Below are positions 56,932-64,000 of a stretch of 64,000 bases of DNA, one piece after another. A program made the position numbers and the translations under genes. Numbering within the stretch: the first letter of the stretch is position 1; every line of letters begins with the position of its first letter. The DNA comes from Nocardia fluminea. GTDB taxonomy: Bacteria; Actinomycetota; Actinomycetes; Mycobacteriales; Mycobacteriaceae. The stretch covers positions 1,116,001 through 1,180,000 of the forward strand of contig NZ_PJMW01000001.1 in NCBI RefSeq assembly GCF_002846365.1. Reading direction: 5' to 3'. The notes beneath the pieces are model-generated. The model worked only from the letters and a program-made list of their open reading frames with translations, did no database searches and was not told the DNA's origin.

Positions 56932-58314
56932 ATGAGATCTCCCTTCGTTCGGCGATGGCTTGCCCTTGCCACCGGTTTGCTCGCGGCCGCGACGGTGGTG
57001 ACCGCCGGGCCGGCCGCCGCCGAGCCGTCGGCGACGCCCCCGCCGGTGATCCCGCTCCCGCCCGAATGGGATCCGGGCTTCTACCTGCCGCCCCCGGACG
57101 TGGTCGCGGCGACCGAGCCGGGTGCGATCATCGCCGTCCGACAGGTCCGGATCGCCGATTTCGGCCTGCTGCCGATCGATGTCGACGCATGGCAGGTGTC
57201 CTACCGCTCCAACAACAGCCGTGACGAGGCCATCCCCGCGGTCGCCACCCTGATCAAGCCGCGCGGGCAGGCACCGGCACCACGCAAACTACTGTCGGTG
57301 CAGCTGGCCGAGGACTCGACCGCGGGCTACTGCGCGCCGTCCTATGCGCTGCAACACCTTTCGGTCGCCGCCGCGGCAGGCCAGATCGTGGTACCCGCCG
57401 AATTCCTGTTCGCCCAGGCAGCGCTGTCCCAGGGCTGGGCCGTGGTGATTCCGGACCATCAGGGCCCGAACTCGGCCTACGCGGCCGGACCGCTGGCAGG
57501 CCGGATCACCCTCGACGGCATTCGCGCCGCGACCGGCTTCGCCCCCCTCGAGGTGGGACCGGACGCGCCGGTCGGGCTCTACGGCTACTCCGGAGGTTCC
57601 ATCGCGACCGGCCACGCCGCCGAACTCCACCGCGGCTACGCGCCCGAATTGAACATCGTGGGCGCGGCCGAAGGCGGGGTCGGGGCCGATCTCGGTGCCG
57701 CCCTGAGCATGGCGAACAATCAGCTGACCTCGGGTCTGGTCTTCGCCGCCGTAGTCGGCCTCACCCGTGAGTACCCCGATTTCGCCGCCTACCTCGATCA
57801 GCGCCTCGACCCGCTCGGCCGAGCCCTCGTCGCCGTCAAATCCCCGCTGTGCGTGCAGTACCAGTCGGCGCTGCTGCCGTTCCTGAACCTGACCGGCATG
57901 ATCGGCTCCGACGGCAATCCCCTCGACGATCCGCCGGTCGCGACGATGCTCGACGACACCCGTATGGGCAGCTCCGTCCCCGATATGCCGTTGTTCCTGT
58001 GGCATTCCGCGTGGGACGAGATCCTGCCCCTCGCCGCCACCGACACCTTGGTCGACACCTACTGCCGCGACCCGAACACGTCGCTGACCTACACCCGCGA
58101 CCACACCAGCGAACACATCGTGGCCGAAGTGGTCGGCGGCCCGGCCGCACTGCTCTGGCTCCGCGACCGCCTCGACGGCATCCCCGCCCCCGCCGGCTGC
58201 ACCACCTCCGACGCGGGCACCATGGCCGCCACCCCGGGCGCCCTCGACTTCCTCGGCGACTCGCTCGCCGCGAAGTTCGCGTCCCTGTTCGGCACGCCGC
58301 TGGGCAGCCGCTGA
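56932..58314 (+). CDS. Secreted lipase (LIP/secretory lipase family)
   Basis: A 460-residue exported enzyme: signal peptide (RRWLALATGLLAAATVVTAGPAAAE, cleavage near residue 30) followed by an alpha/beta hydrolase with nucleophile motif GYSGGS. The family's conserved blocks are seen in VVIPDHQGPNSAYAAG and PLFLWHSAWDEILPL (acid region), with a histidine in RDHTSEHIVAEVVGGP. Cysteines in AGYCAPSY, PLCVQY, DTYCRDP and AGCTTS likely form disulfides. It probably hydrolyses triacylglycerols or other esters outside the cell. GTGAGGA precedes ATG 56932. Confidence 0.9.
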   Translation: MRSPFVRRWLALATGLLAAATVVTAGPAAAEPSATPPPVIPLPPEWDPGFYLPPPDVVAATEPGAIIAVRQVRIADFGLLPIDVDAWQVSYRSNNSRDEAIPAVATLIKPRGQAPAPRKLLSVQLAEDSTAGYCAPSYALQHLSVAAAAGQIVVPAEFLFAQAALSQGWAVVIPDHQGPNSAYAAGPLAGRITLDGIRAATGFAPLEVGPDAPVGLYGYSGGSIATGHAAELHRGYAPELNIVGAAEGGVGADLGAALSMANNQLTSGLVFAAVVGLTREYPDFAAYLDQRLDPLGRALVAVKSPLCVQYQSALLPFLNLTGMIGSDGNPLDDPPVATMLDDTRMGSSVPDMPLFLWHSAWDEILPLAATDTLVDTYCRDPNTSLTYTRDHTSEHIVAEVVGGPAALLWLRDRLDGIPAPAGCTTSDAGTMAATPGALDFLGDSLAAKFASLFGTPLGSR

Positions 58315-58324
58315 CTCACCGGAC

Positions 58325-58891
58325 TCAGCTCACCTCCTGGTGGCGGGGCTGGACGCGGTGCAGCAGGACCTGTTCGAGCAGGGCCACCAGGACATCGCGC
58401 ACGGAGTCGCGGTCGCGGGCGTCGCAGTCCAGCACCGGGATCCAGTCGTCGAGGCCGAGGGCTTCGCGGACTTCACCGAGATCGAAGCGGGTGGCGTCGG
58501 CGAAGCGGTTCACCACCACGACGAAGGGTGTGTGGTGTTCCTCGAAGTAGTCGAGGACGGGATAGCAGTCCTCGACGCGGCCGGTGTCGACGACGATCAC
58601 CGCTCCGAGGGCGCCGTCGACCAGGTCGTCCCAGAGGAAGACGAATCGGTCCTGGCCGGGAGTGCCGAAGAGGTAGAGGATCAGCGATCGGTCGAGGGTG
58701 ATCCGGCCGAAGTCCAAAGCCACGGTGGTCGCGGTCTTCTCGGCCCGGCGCCCGGGGTCGTCGATACCGAGGGAGACCTCGGTCATCGAGGCTTCGGTGA
58801 CCAGTGGCTCGATTTCGGAGATGGCGCCGATGAAGGTGGTCTTACCGACGCCGAAGCCGCCGCTGACCACGATCTTCACCGAGGACGGCAT
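58325..58891 (-). CDS. cvnD: Conservon GTPase (CvnD type)
   Basis: A 188-residue small GTP-binding protein: P-loop GGFGVGKTTF near the N-terminus, switch/Walker B region in YLFGTPGQDRF, and the base-specificity segment VVVNRFAD in place of the usual NKxD. It belongs to the actinobacterial GTPases encoded after roadblock and DUF742 genes in Streptomyces conservons. ATG at 58891 (MPSSVKIVVSGG) is the correct start; upstream in-frame starts overlap the DUF742 gene. It is the last gene of the four-gene unit. Confidence 0.93.
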   Translation of the reverse strand: MPSSVKIVVSGGFGVGKTTFIGAISEIEPLVTEASMTEVSLGIDDPGRRAEKTATTVALDFGRITLDRSLILYLFGTPGQDRFVFLWDDLVDGALGAVIVVDTGRVEDCYPVLDYFEEHHTPFVVVVNRFADATRFDLGEVREALGLDDWIPVLDCDARDRDSVRDVLVALLEQVLLHRVQPRHQEVS

Positions 58892-58901
58892 AGCTGGTGC
58901 C

Positions 58902-59342
58902 TCAAAGTGCGCGCACAAGGTCGCGGATCCTCTCGATGGCGGCGGTCGACAGTTCCGGCGCGTCACGGACGGTCACATGCCCCGCCGACGCCAGATCGCT
59001 GACGATCACCTTGGCGATGCCGATCGGAACCCGCAGAGCGGCACCGATTTCGGCGATGGAGTGCGGCGTCAGGCACAGCTGCACCACGGTACGTTCTTCG
59101 AACCGCAGCGGTGCCGACAGCGCGGACGGCGGTGCCTGGACGAGGGTTTCGATGCGCAGGCCGTCCAGCACCGGGACGGTGCGGCCCGCGGTGACCACGA
59201 ACGGGCGAACGAAGCGGTCGTCGACATCGTCGTGCTGGTTGGGGGTCACCGGCACCGCCGGGACGGGACCGCGCCACCCCGCCGGCTGGTTCATCGGGAT
59301 CATGCGCGGGTCGGGCAACCGCGGGAGATCGAAATCTCTCAT
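58902..59342 (-). CDS. cvnC: DUF742 protein (CvnC type)
   Basis: A 146-residue protein. A disordered Pro-rich start (PRLPDPRMIPMNQPAGWRGP) leads to the family core DDRFVRPFVVTAGRT and a winged-helix-like part (CLTPHSIAEIGAALRVPIGIAKVIVSDLASAGHVTV). It overlaps the roadblock gene by 4 bp and precedes the GTPase by 10 bp. In conservons it is thought to form a complex with the other three products; its exact role is unknown. Confidence 0.92.
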   Translation of the reverse strand: MRDFDLPRLPDPRMIPMNQPAGWRGPVPAVPVTPNQHDDVDDRFVRPFVVTAGRTVPVLDGLRIETLVQAPPSALSAPLRFEERTVVQLCLTPHSIAEIGAALRVPIGIAKVIVSDLASAGHVTVRDAPELSTAAIERIRDLVRAL

Positions 59343-59767
59343 CTGCGCAACGACTCTCGCAATTCGCTGATCAGCAGCGGATCGAGCAGGGCTCCGGCGC
59401 GTTCGGCGAGGATCGCCATCTCGTAGCCGACCAGGCCGACATCGCAGCCCCCGTCGGCGATCACGCCGAGGCAGCTGCCGTCGCCCAGCGCCGACACCAG
59501 CAGGAAGCCGCGCTTCATCTCGATCATGATCAGTTTGAGGCCGTCGAAATCGTAACTGCGCGAGGCACTGCGGGCGAGGCTGGACAGGCCCGACACCATC
59601 GCGGCGAGCCGGTCGGCGCCGGTGCGGTCCAGGCCCTCCGACATCGCGATCAGCAGCCCGTCGGAGGAGACGGCGACGGTGTCGCGCACGCCGTCGGTAT
59701 TGCGGACGAAGTTGCCGAGCAGCCAGTTGAACGTGTGTGGATCGGCGGTCGGTAGGTGGGTGGTCAC
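59339..59767 (-). CDS. cvnB: Roadblock/LC7 protein (CvnB type)
   Basis: A 142-residue Roadblock/LC7-domain protein (VRDTVAVSSDGLLIAMSEGLDRTGADRLAAMVSGLSSLA, then LGVIADGGCDVGLVGYEMAILAERAG). Such proteins act as partners or GAP-like regulators of MglA/CvnD GTPases. GTG at 59767 has AGGAG six bases upstream; the long extension toward the kinase gene has low-complexity shadow sequence and is rejected. Confidence 0.93.
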   Translation of the reverse strand: MTTHLPTADPHTFNWLLGNFVRNTDGVRDTVAVSSDGLLIAMSEGLDRTGADRLAAMVSGLSSLARSASRSYDFDGLKLIMIEMKRGFLLVSALGDGSCLGVIADGGCDVGLVGYEMAILAERAGALLDPLLISELRESLRR

Positions 59768-59795
59768 CGGGTCTCCTGGGGTCTTGGCCGATCGA

Positions 59796-62519
59796 TCAGC
59801 GGGTGGGATCGACTGGGATGGAAGCGGATTCGGTCTCGCCGCCGCGTTCGTGGCCGGTGCGGAACGAGGAGAGCATGCTGCGGGTCTGGTCGGGGGTCCG
59901 TTCGACGACCGGGGGCCGGTCCGGCCGAGCTGCCGAGTCGCGGCGGGGCCGTTCGGGGGCACCCGTGATCTTGGCCCGCTTGCTGCGTTTGACCAGGCCG
60001 TTGCGGGTGCGTTCGACGGCGGCGGTGCCGATGGACTCCACGGCGGGCAGTTCATGCGATCGCGGTCTCGCCGAGCCGTTGCGTCCTCGGGCGGCACCCT
60101 CCGACTGCTCTGGGGCTATCACGCCGTAGCGGTCCTCGGCCGATGCGCCGTCGCGGGCTCCACCATTACGCGAGTGCGCGGAATCCGTTGCGCTACTGAG
60201 GAACTGGGCATAAGCGGAACCGGTGCTCGGATGGCGCGCCGAGTCCGCACCACTGCCGTTGGCTCCCGATTCCGCGGGTCGGCTGTGTCGCGACCGGCCG
60301 TTCGTGTCGGCCGGCGCTGCCGGGCCCCCACGGTTGACGGGGGACGTGGCATCGGAGGATCCGATCGGTCGACTGCCGGCCCGCTCCGCACCGGTCACGC
60401 CGGGCTGGACGGCGTGATGGCCCGGCGTCGCCGAACCGATCGTGGCGCCGTTGCGCGCGGGGACAACCGATCCCACCATCGCGACGCCGGAGGTAGCCGT
60501 GCGCTCCATGGATCCGGGCTCCGCCGGACCCTGGCTTGCGGCGCCGTTGCGCGAATCCCCTGTCGGCCCGGCCTTTCCGTCGGCGAGCAGGGACGGCGGC
60601 AGGAGCAGGCGGGCGACGATGCCGCTGACCGGTGAGGTGTTCAGTTCCACGTCGATGCCGAGCCGACCTGCCAGCCGACCGACCACATAGTGGCCCAGGT
60701 AGCGGGTGGAGGCGACGATGAAGTCCTGTTCACCACGCAGCCGCGCGTTGGCTTCGGCGAGCTGCTCGGCGGGCATGCCGACACCGTGATCGACCACGGC
60801 GAGCAGGTAGCCGCCCGGCACCTTGCGGCCGTAGACCTCGACCTCGAGATCGGGTGGCGAGAAAGCCAGTCCGTTCTCGATGAGTTCGGCCAGGATGTGC
60901 GCCAATTCGCTCACGACGGCGCCGGTCACCGCGATGTCGTCGATCCGGCGCAGCACCACCCGCCGATAGTCGTCCACCTCCGACAGCCCGGCCCGGATCA
61001 CGTCGGTGAGCGCGATCGGTTCGGCCCATCGGCGCGGACTCGCCTCGCCGACCAGCACCAGCAGGCTTTCGGCGTTGCGTCGCATGCGGGTGGCCAGGTG
61101 GTCGAGTTCGAACAGGTTCGACAGAGCCTTGGGGTCGAGTTCCTCGCGTTCGAACTCGCTGATCAAGCCGAGCTGACGACGCACCAGGTTCTGATTGCGC
61201 CGCGCCAGATTCGCCATCGACTCGGTGGTGTTGCGCCGCACCAGCGCCTGCTCGGAGGCGAGGTCGAACGCGGTGGTCTGCACCCGATCCAACGCGTGCG
61301 CGACAGCGGCGATCTCGACGCCCGCACCGGCAGGCGTGCGTACCGGGGCGGGGGGATCGGGTTGGGCGTCGGCGGAACTGTGCCAGGCCGCGATCACCTC
61401 GGGGAGCCGGGTGGAGGCGACATCGTCGGCTTCGGTGGCCAGCCGGGCCAACGGCCGGACGATCGCCTTGATGCTGGCGAACACGAGCACGAACTCGACG
61501 GCGATCGCCAGCAGCGCGGCCAGCGCGAAGGCGGCCAGCAGCAGCGCGGCGTCGCGGCGCAGTCTCTCGGCCCGCGCACCGACATCGTCGCCGATCACCT
61601 GCTGCACGATCCGCTGCTCGTCGATGACCGAGGTCATCTGCGCCCACCACACGGCCGGGTCGACCTGCTCGACCAGCGGCCCCAGCGTCGAGGCGATCGC
61701 GATGTTCTCCGATTCGGTTGCCCGCGTGGCACTCTCACTCGCCAGCACCGCGTCGAGGCGCGCCCGCTGAGCGGGTGTCGCGTCGTGGCCGAACGCGGTG
61801 AGCGCGGCATTACGCGCGGCGCGGATGTCGAGGAACTGCACGTACTCCCCCGGCGCGAATTCTCCCGCGGCGAACACGCCGTTGAGGAAACCGCGTTCGC
61901 GGGCCGCGAACTCCTTCGCGTCACCGAGGGCGTAGAGCGCTTGCAGGCCGTGCCGGACGGCCGGGTCACGCGCCTGGTCGAGACCGAGTGAGAGGCGGTT
62001 CAGCGCGTCGATGCCGTCGGTGTAGAACTGGAACGCCGCCTGCCGGGTGACGTTGCGATTGTCGACCTGCGAGCGGATCGCGGGCAGCCCCGCCAGATGG
62101 CCCAGCGCCGAGCGCACCTCCCCGGCACCGGGCGGCTCTCCCACCACGGCGTTCACCAGGGCGTGCAGGGCCGCGTCGGTGCCCGCGCGCTGGTCGGTGA
62201 CGGATTGACGCAGGCGTTGGTCACCGCCGAGCAGGCCGTTGCTCAGGCCGCGCTCGCGCTGCACCTGCTGGACCAGGTCCTGCGCGGCCAGCGCCACCGC
62301 CACGGCGTCCACGGTCTCCCCGCTGCGGCGATAGGCACTGACCTGTGTCGACATCGTCAGCCCGAGCAGGGCGAGCACCAGCACCAGCGAGACCACCAGG
62401 ATCCGGGCGAGCTGACCGGAAATGGTGCGCGGCCGGATCAGCCCAGCGCCGGCTCGCCGCTGTCGAGCGCCGCCGTCCGATCGGGTTCCGGTCGAGGTCG
62501 GCCGGGAACGTGCACGCAC
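59796..62519 (-). CDS. cvnA: Conservon sensor kinase-like protein with NIT domain (CvnA type)
   Basis: A 907-residue membrane protein. A basic cytoplasmic start precedes a membrane helix (residues about 40-60), an extracellular nitrate/nitrite-sensing-like domain (QQVQRERGLSNGLLGG), a second helix (about 325-350) and a HAMP-like segment. The ATPase domain follows, with N-box ELIENGLAFSPP and G1 box DHGVGMP. The phospho-acceptor region (LVRRQLGLISEFEREELDPKALSNLFELDHLATRMRR) keeps the DHLATRMRR helix typical of this group. The last 260 residues are a disordered Ser/Gly/Pro/Arg-rich tail. GTG at 62519 has AAGGAG upstream. Confidence 0.92.
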   Translation of the reverse strand: MRARSRPTSTGTRSDGGARQRRAGAGLIRPRTISGQLARILVVSLVLVLALLGLTMSTQVSAYRRSGETVDAVAVALAAQDLVQQVQRERGLSNGLLGGDQRLRQSVTDQRAGTDAALHALVNAVVGEPPGAGEVRSALGHLAGLPAIRSQVDNRNVTRQAAFQFYTDGIDALNRLSLGLDQARDPAVRHGLQALYALGDAKEFAARERGFLNGVFAAGEFAPGEYVQFLDIRAARNAALTAFGHDATPAQRARLDAVLASESATRATESENIAIASTLGPLVEQVDPAVWWAQMTSVIDEQRIVQQVIGDDVGARAERLRRDAALLLAAFALAALLAIAVEFVLVFASIKAIVRPLARLATEADDVASTRLPEVIAAWHSSADAQPDPPAPVRTPAGAGVEIAAVAHALDRVQTTAFDLASEQALVRRNTTESMANLARRNQNLVRRQLGLISEFEREELDPKALSNLFELDHLATRMRRNAESLLVLVGEASPRRWAEPIALTDVIRAGLSEVDDYRRVVLRRIDDIAVTGAVVSELAHILAELIENGLAFSPPDLEVEVYGRKVPGGYLLAVVDHGVGMPAEQLAEANARLRGEQDFIVASTRYLGHYVVGRLAGRLGIDVELNTSPVSGIVARLLLPPSLLADGKAGPTGDSRNGAASQGPAEPGSMERTATSGVAMVGSVVPARNGATIGSATPGHHAVQPGVTGAERAGSRPIGSSDATSPVNRGGPAAPADTNGRSRHSRPAESGANGSGADSARHPSTGSAYAQFLSSATDSAHSRNGGARDGASAEDRYGVIAPEQSEGAARGRNGSARPRSHELPAVESIGTAAVERTRNGLVKRSKRAKITGAPERPRRDSAARPDRPPVVERTPDQTRSMLSSFRTGHERGGETESASIPVDPTR

Positions 62520-62900
62520 ACCTACTCCTTTGCAATGCCACCGCGATGTCGATCACGGTGGCCCACGGAAAGTCAGGTGCAAACTTGCACTCCGCGCAGT
62601 GCGCGGTCAATGCGGAACGGTGTAAAGCAGCAATTCTTGCGCTGATCTAAACATGCCGGAAATGCAGCGGGCTGTGTGTAGCCGAATGCTCACAGCCGCC
62701 TCGGCGGCGAGTTGGTCGAGCGGTTCACTGCCGGATACATACAGGTCACCAGAGATCGTGACCCGCAACACATTCGGCACGAAAGAGCGGGCACCGCAAT
62801 GTCGAATGCCCGTCATCACTACCCGTTTCGGCGACGTCACGCAAATCGGGAAGCGAAGGCGTATCGATCAATTCGCGTGACCGAACGATATTCGCGAAAA
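62520..62900. other. Intergenic region upstream of the conservon (about 381 bp)
   Basis: No gene is convincing here. It holds the conservon promoter and leader, with a CCACCG/CGGTGG inverted repeat at 62538-62561 close to the kinase start. Farther out, GGCTGTG and CACAGCC (62670-62697) could pair as a terminator for the leftward gene that ends at 62901. TTCGCG and CGCGAA also flank the last bases before that stop. None has a T-tract, so these are tentative. Confidence 0.35.
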
Positions 62901-63938
62901 TTACTCGCCGCCGAGAATTCCCAGCACCTGATCGGAGTAGAAGAACGGCTCGAGACGTTCCCTGATGAGCCCCGCCAGCACACCGTTGCGCTTGGCCGAC
63001 TCGATGACTGCCGGGCCGTAGCGCAGGATCTCGGCGCTGATGTCGTCGGCGTCGAGGCCGAGTTCGGGCAGCATCGCCGAGAGGGTGTGGTCGCTGTACC
63101 TGGCGTAGAACACCTCGACACACTCGCGCACGAGCAGGCCGAAGTATTCCTTCTCCCTTGTAGTCACCGCGATCTCGTAGCAGATCTGGACCAGCTCGTT
63201 GAGGTCCTTCTGTGTGAGGTATTCGCGCAGGCCCGCGACGGGTTCGTCGGCGTGCAGGTCCCAGAACTCCATCGCCGCCGAGTGCACCGGCGCGTCGCGC
63301 AGCATGTCGCGGATCGCGTTGTTGGTGCGCTTGAGCGCGAACAACGCGCCTTTACCCGCGAGGTCACCGACGAAGGTGCTGTCGGCGGCGACCTTCTTGG
63401 CCCGGTTGGCAGCGGACTGACCCAGCGACATCAGCGAGGAGACGCCAGGGATCTTCTCGGCGCGCTCGCGATTGGCCTGCACGAAATCGCCGATCAGCTT
63501 GTCGACGAACCGCGAGGCGACCGTGGCGACGAGCGGGCTCTCGGTGAGCCGGTCCAGGATCCGCTCCTGGGCCTGGTGCATGCCGAAGATCTTCTCCAGC
63601 AACGCTTCCACCGGTTCGCGGTCGACCACGTCGCCGAGGGTGTACTCGGTGTTCGACGCGATGTGGTCATAGATGGCGTCGGAGAAGATGCCGACGGTAT
63701 CGGCGATCACCGGGCTGCCGCCGATGCGGTCGAACACGGTGGCCACCGTCTGCTCGCCCTGTTCCAGGGAGACCACGTCACCGAATCGGATCGTCTCGCC
63801 GACGGCCAGCACGGCGGCCACGTCGCGAGCGATCACCTCGGCGAACCGTTCACCGGTCACCTCGGCGAGCAGGAATTCCACCTGCGCGTCGAGCAGTCGG
63901 TCGGCGATCTGGCGCGCCTGCGTCATCTGTGTGTCCAC
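62901..63938 (-). CDS. Unrecognised conserved-looking helical protein
   Basis: A 345-residue soluble protein with no signal peptide or membrane helix. It is mostly helical with many acidic residues, starting MTQARQIADRLLDAQVEFLLAEVTGERFAEVIARDV. The second half contains DLHADEPVAGLREYLTQKDLNELVQICYEIAVTTREKEYFGLLVRECVEVFYARY. Codon bias is strong, so the gene is real. I do not recognise a family and infer no function. Start GTG 63938 or ATG 63926, neither with a strong ribosome site. It is followed by the conservon in the same direction, after 381 bp. Confidence 0.8.
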   Translation of the reverse strand: MDTQMTQARQIADRLLDAQVEFLLAEVTGERFAEVIARDVAAVLAVGETIRFGDVVSLEQGEQTVATVFDRIGGSPVIADTVGIFSDAIYDHIASNTEYTLGDVVDREPVEALLEKIFGMHQAQERILDRLTESPLVATVASRFVDKLIGDFVQANRERAEKIPGVSSLMSLGQSAANRAKKVAADSTFVGDLAGKGALFALKRTNNAIRDMLRDAPVHSAAMEFWDLHADEPVAGLREYLTQKDLNELVQICYEIAVTTREKEYFGLLVRECVEVFYARYSDHTLSAMLPELGLDADDISAEILRYGPAVIESAKRNGVLAGLIRERLEPFFYSDQVLGILGGE

Positions 63939-63973
63939 CCATCACGGTCGTTGCTGGAGGGGAGGACGCGTGG

Positions 63974-64000
63974 CTACTTCTCGCCGGAATCGTTGCCCTG
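63974..64000 (-). CDS. Possible 3' end of a leftward gene (partial)
   Basis: The last 27 bases read leftward as QGNDSGEK followed by TAG, with third-position GC typical of local genes. It would end 36 bp before the unrecognised gene. On the plus strand a GTG at 63970 has a strong GGAGGGGAGG in front, but its codons are AT-ending, so a rightward gene start is less likely. Too little sequence is present to decide. Confidence 0.3.
   Translation of the reverse strand, partial: QGNDSGEK

Noticed and set aside
63970..64000. Rightward gene start (GTG after GGAGGGGAGG) at the right edge
   Set aside because: The following ten codons end mostly in T, unlike local genes, while the opposite strand gives a well-biased short coding end. 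Too little sequence to be sure.

Overview
The window is a high-GC actinobacterial chromosome segment, most like Nocardia or a close mycolic-acid relative. Supporting signs are frequent GTG starts with 4-base ATGA/GTGA overlaps, strong GC bias at third codon positions, a complete mce lipid-import operon with two YrbE permeases, an arginine cluster in the mycobacterial order, a four-gene conservon (sensor kinase, roadblock, DUF742, GTPase), and several likely leaderless promoters. No insertion sequence, prophage, CRISPR array, rRNA or tRNA gene was recognised.

Layout. 1-1.7 kb: end of a surface-glycan segment (GT2 glycosyltransferase and a WecE-type sugar transaminase). 1.8-12.2 kb: a hydrolase/adenylation-domain fusion, idi preceded by a tiny coupled ORF, an allantoin/hydantoin racemase-permease-GntR group, a serine hydrolase and a threonine ammonia-lyase. 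12.2-15.5 kb: a guanidinium exporter gene behind a guanidine-III riboswitch, then argH and argG. 15.6-16.1 kb: three tandem genes for 43-51 residue peptides. 16.2-29.6 kb: an aldose-1-epimerase-like gene, a TetR gene divergent from the yrbEAB-mceABCDEF operon and its accessory genes, and an MFS pump with its TetR. 29.6-35.5 kb: argCJBDFR. 35.5-40.9 kb: antiporter, flavin protein, WYL and MerR regulators, MBL hydrolase and FAD monooxygenase. 41-48.4 kb: two divergent operons that together look like an N-acyl-amino-sugar-acid (N-acetylglucosaminate type) catabolic system. 48.4-52 kb: secreted mini-peptide, ppc and an acetyltransferase. 52.1-58.3 kb: an iron-siderophore ABC transporter behind an iron-box-like element, a TetR gene and a secreted lipase. 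58.3-64 kb: the conservon and an unrecognised conserved-looking protein.

How the genes work together. ArgR is encoded at the end of argCJBDFR. Nearly identical operator sequences (28 of 33 bases) lie before argC and before argG, 20 kb away, so the split cluster remains one regulon; the mce block sits between argR and argG. In the 41-48 kb cluster, a GntP permease, a D-aminoacylase-like deacetylase, a D-serine-dehydratase-like PLP enzyme, RidA, a PfkB kinase and a KDPG aldolase, under an IclR regulator, form a chemically continuous route from N-acetyl-D-glucosaminate to pyruvate and glyceraldehyde-3-phosphate. That assignment is inference.

The items most worth following up are this catabolic cluster, the three tandem small peptides (possible PorA/PorH-like mycolata envelope peptides), the degenerate adenylation domain fused to a hydrolase, and the regulatory elements that were readable directly.
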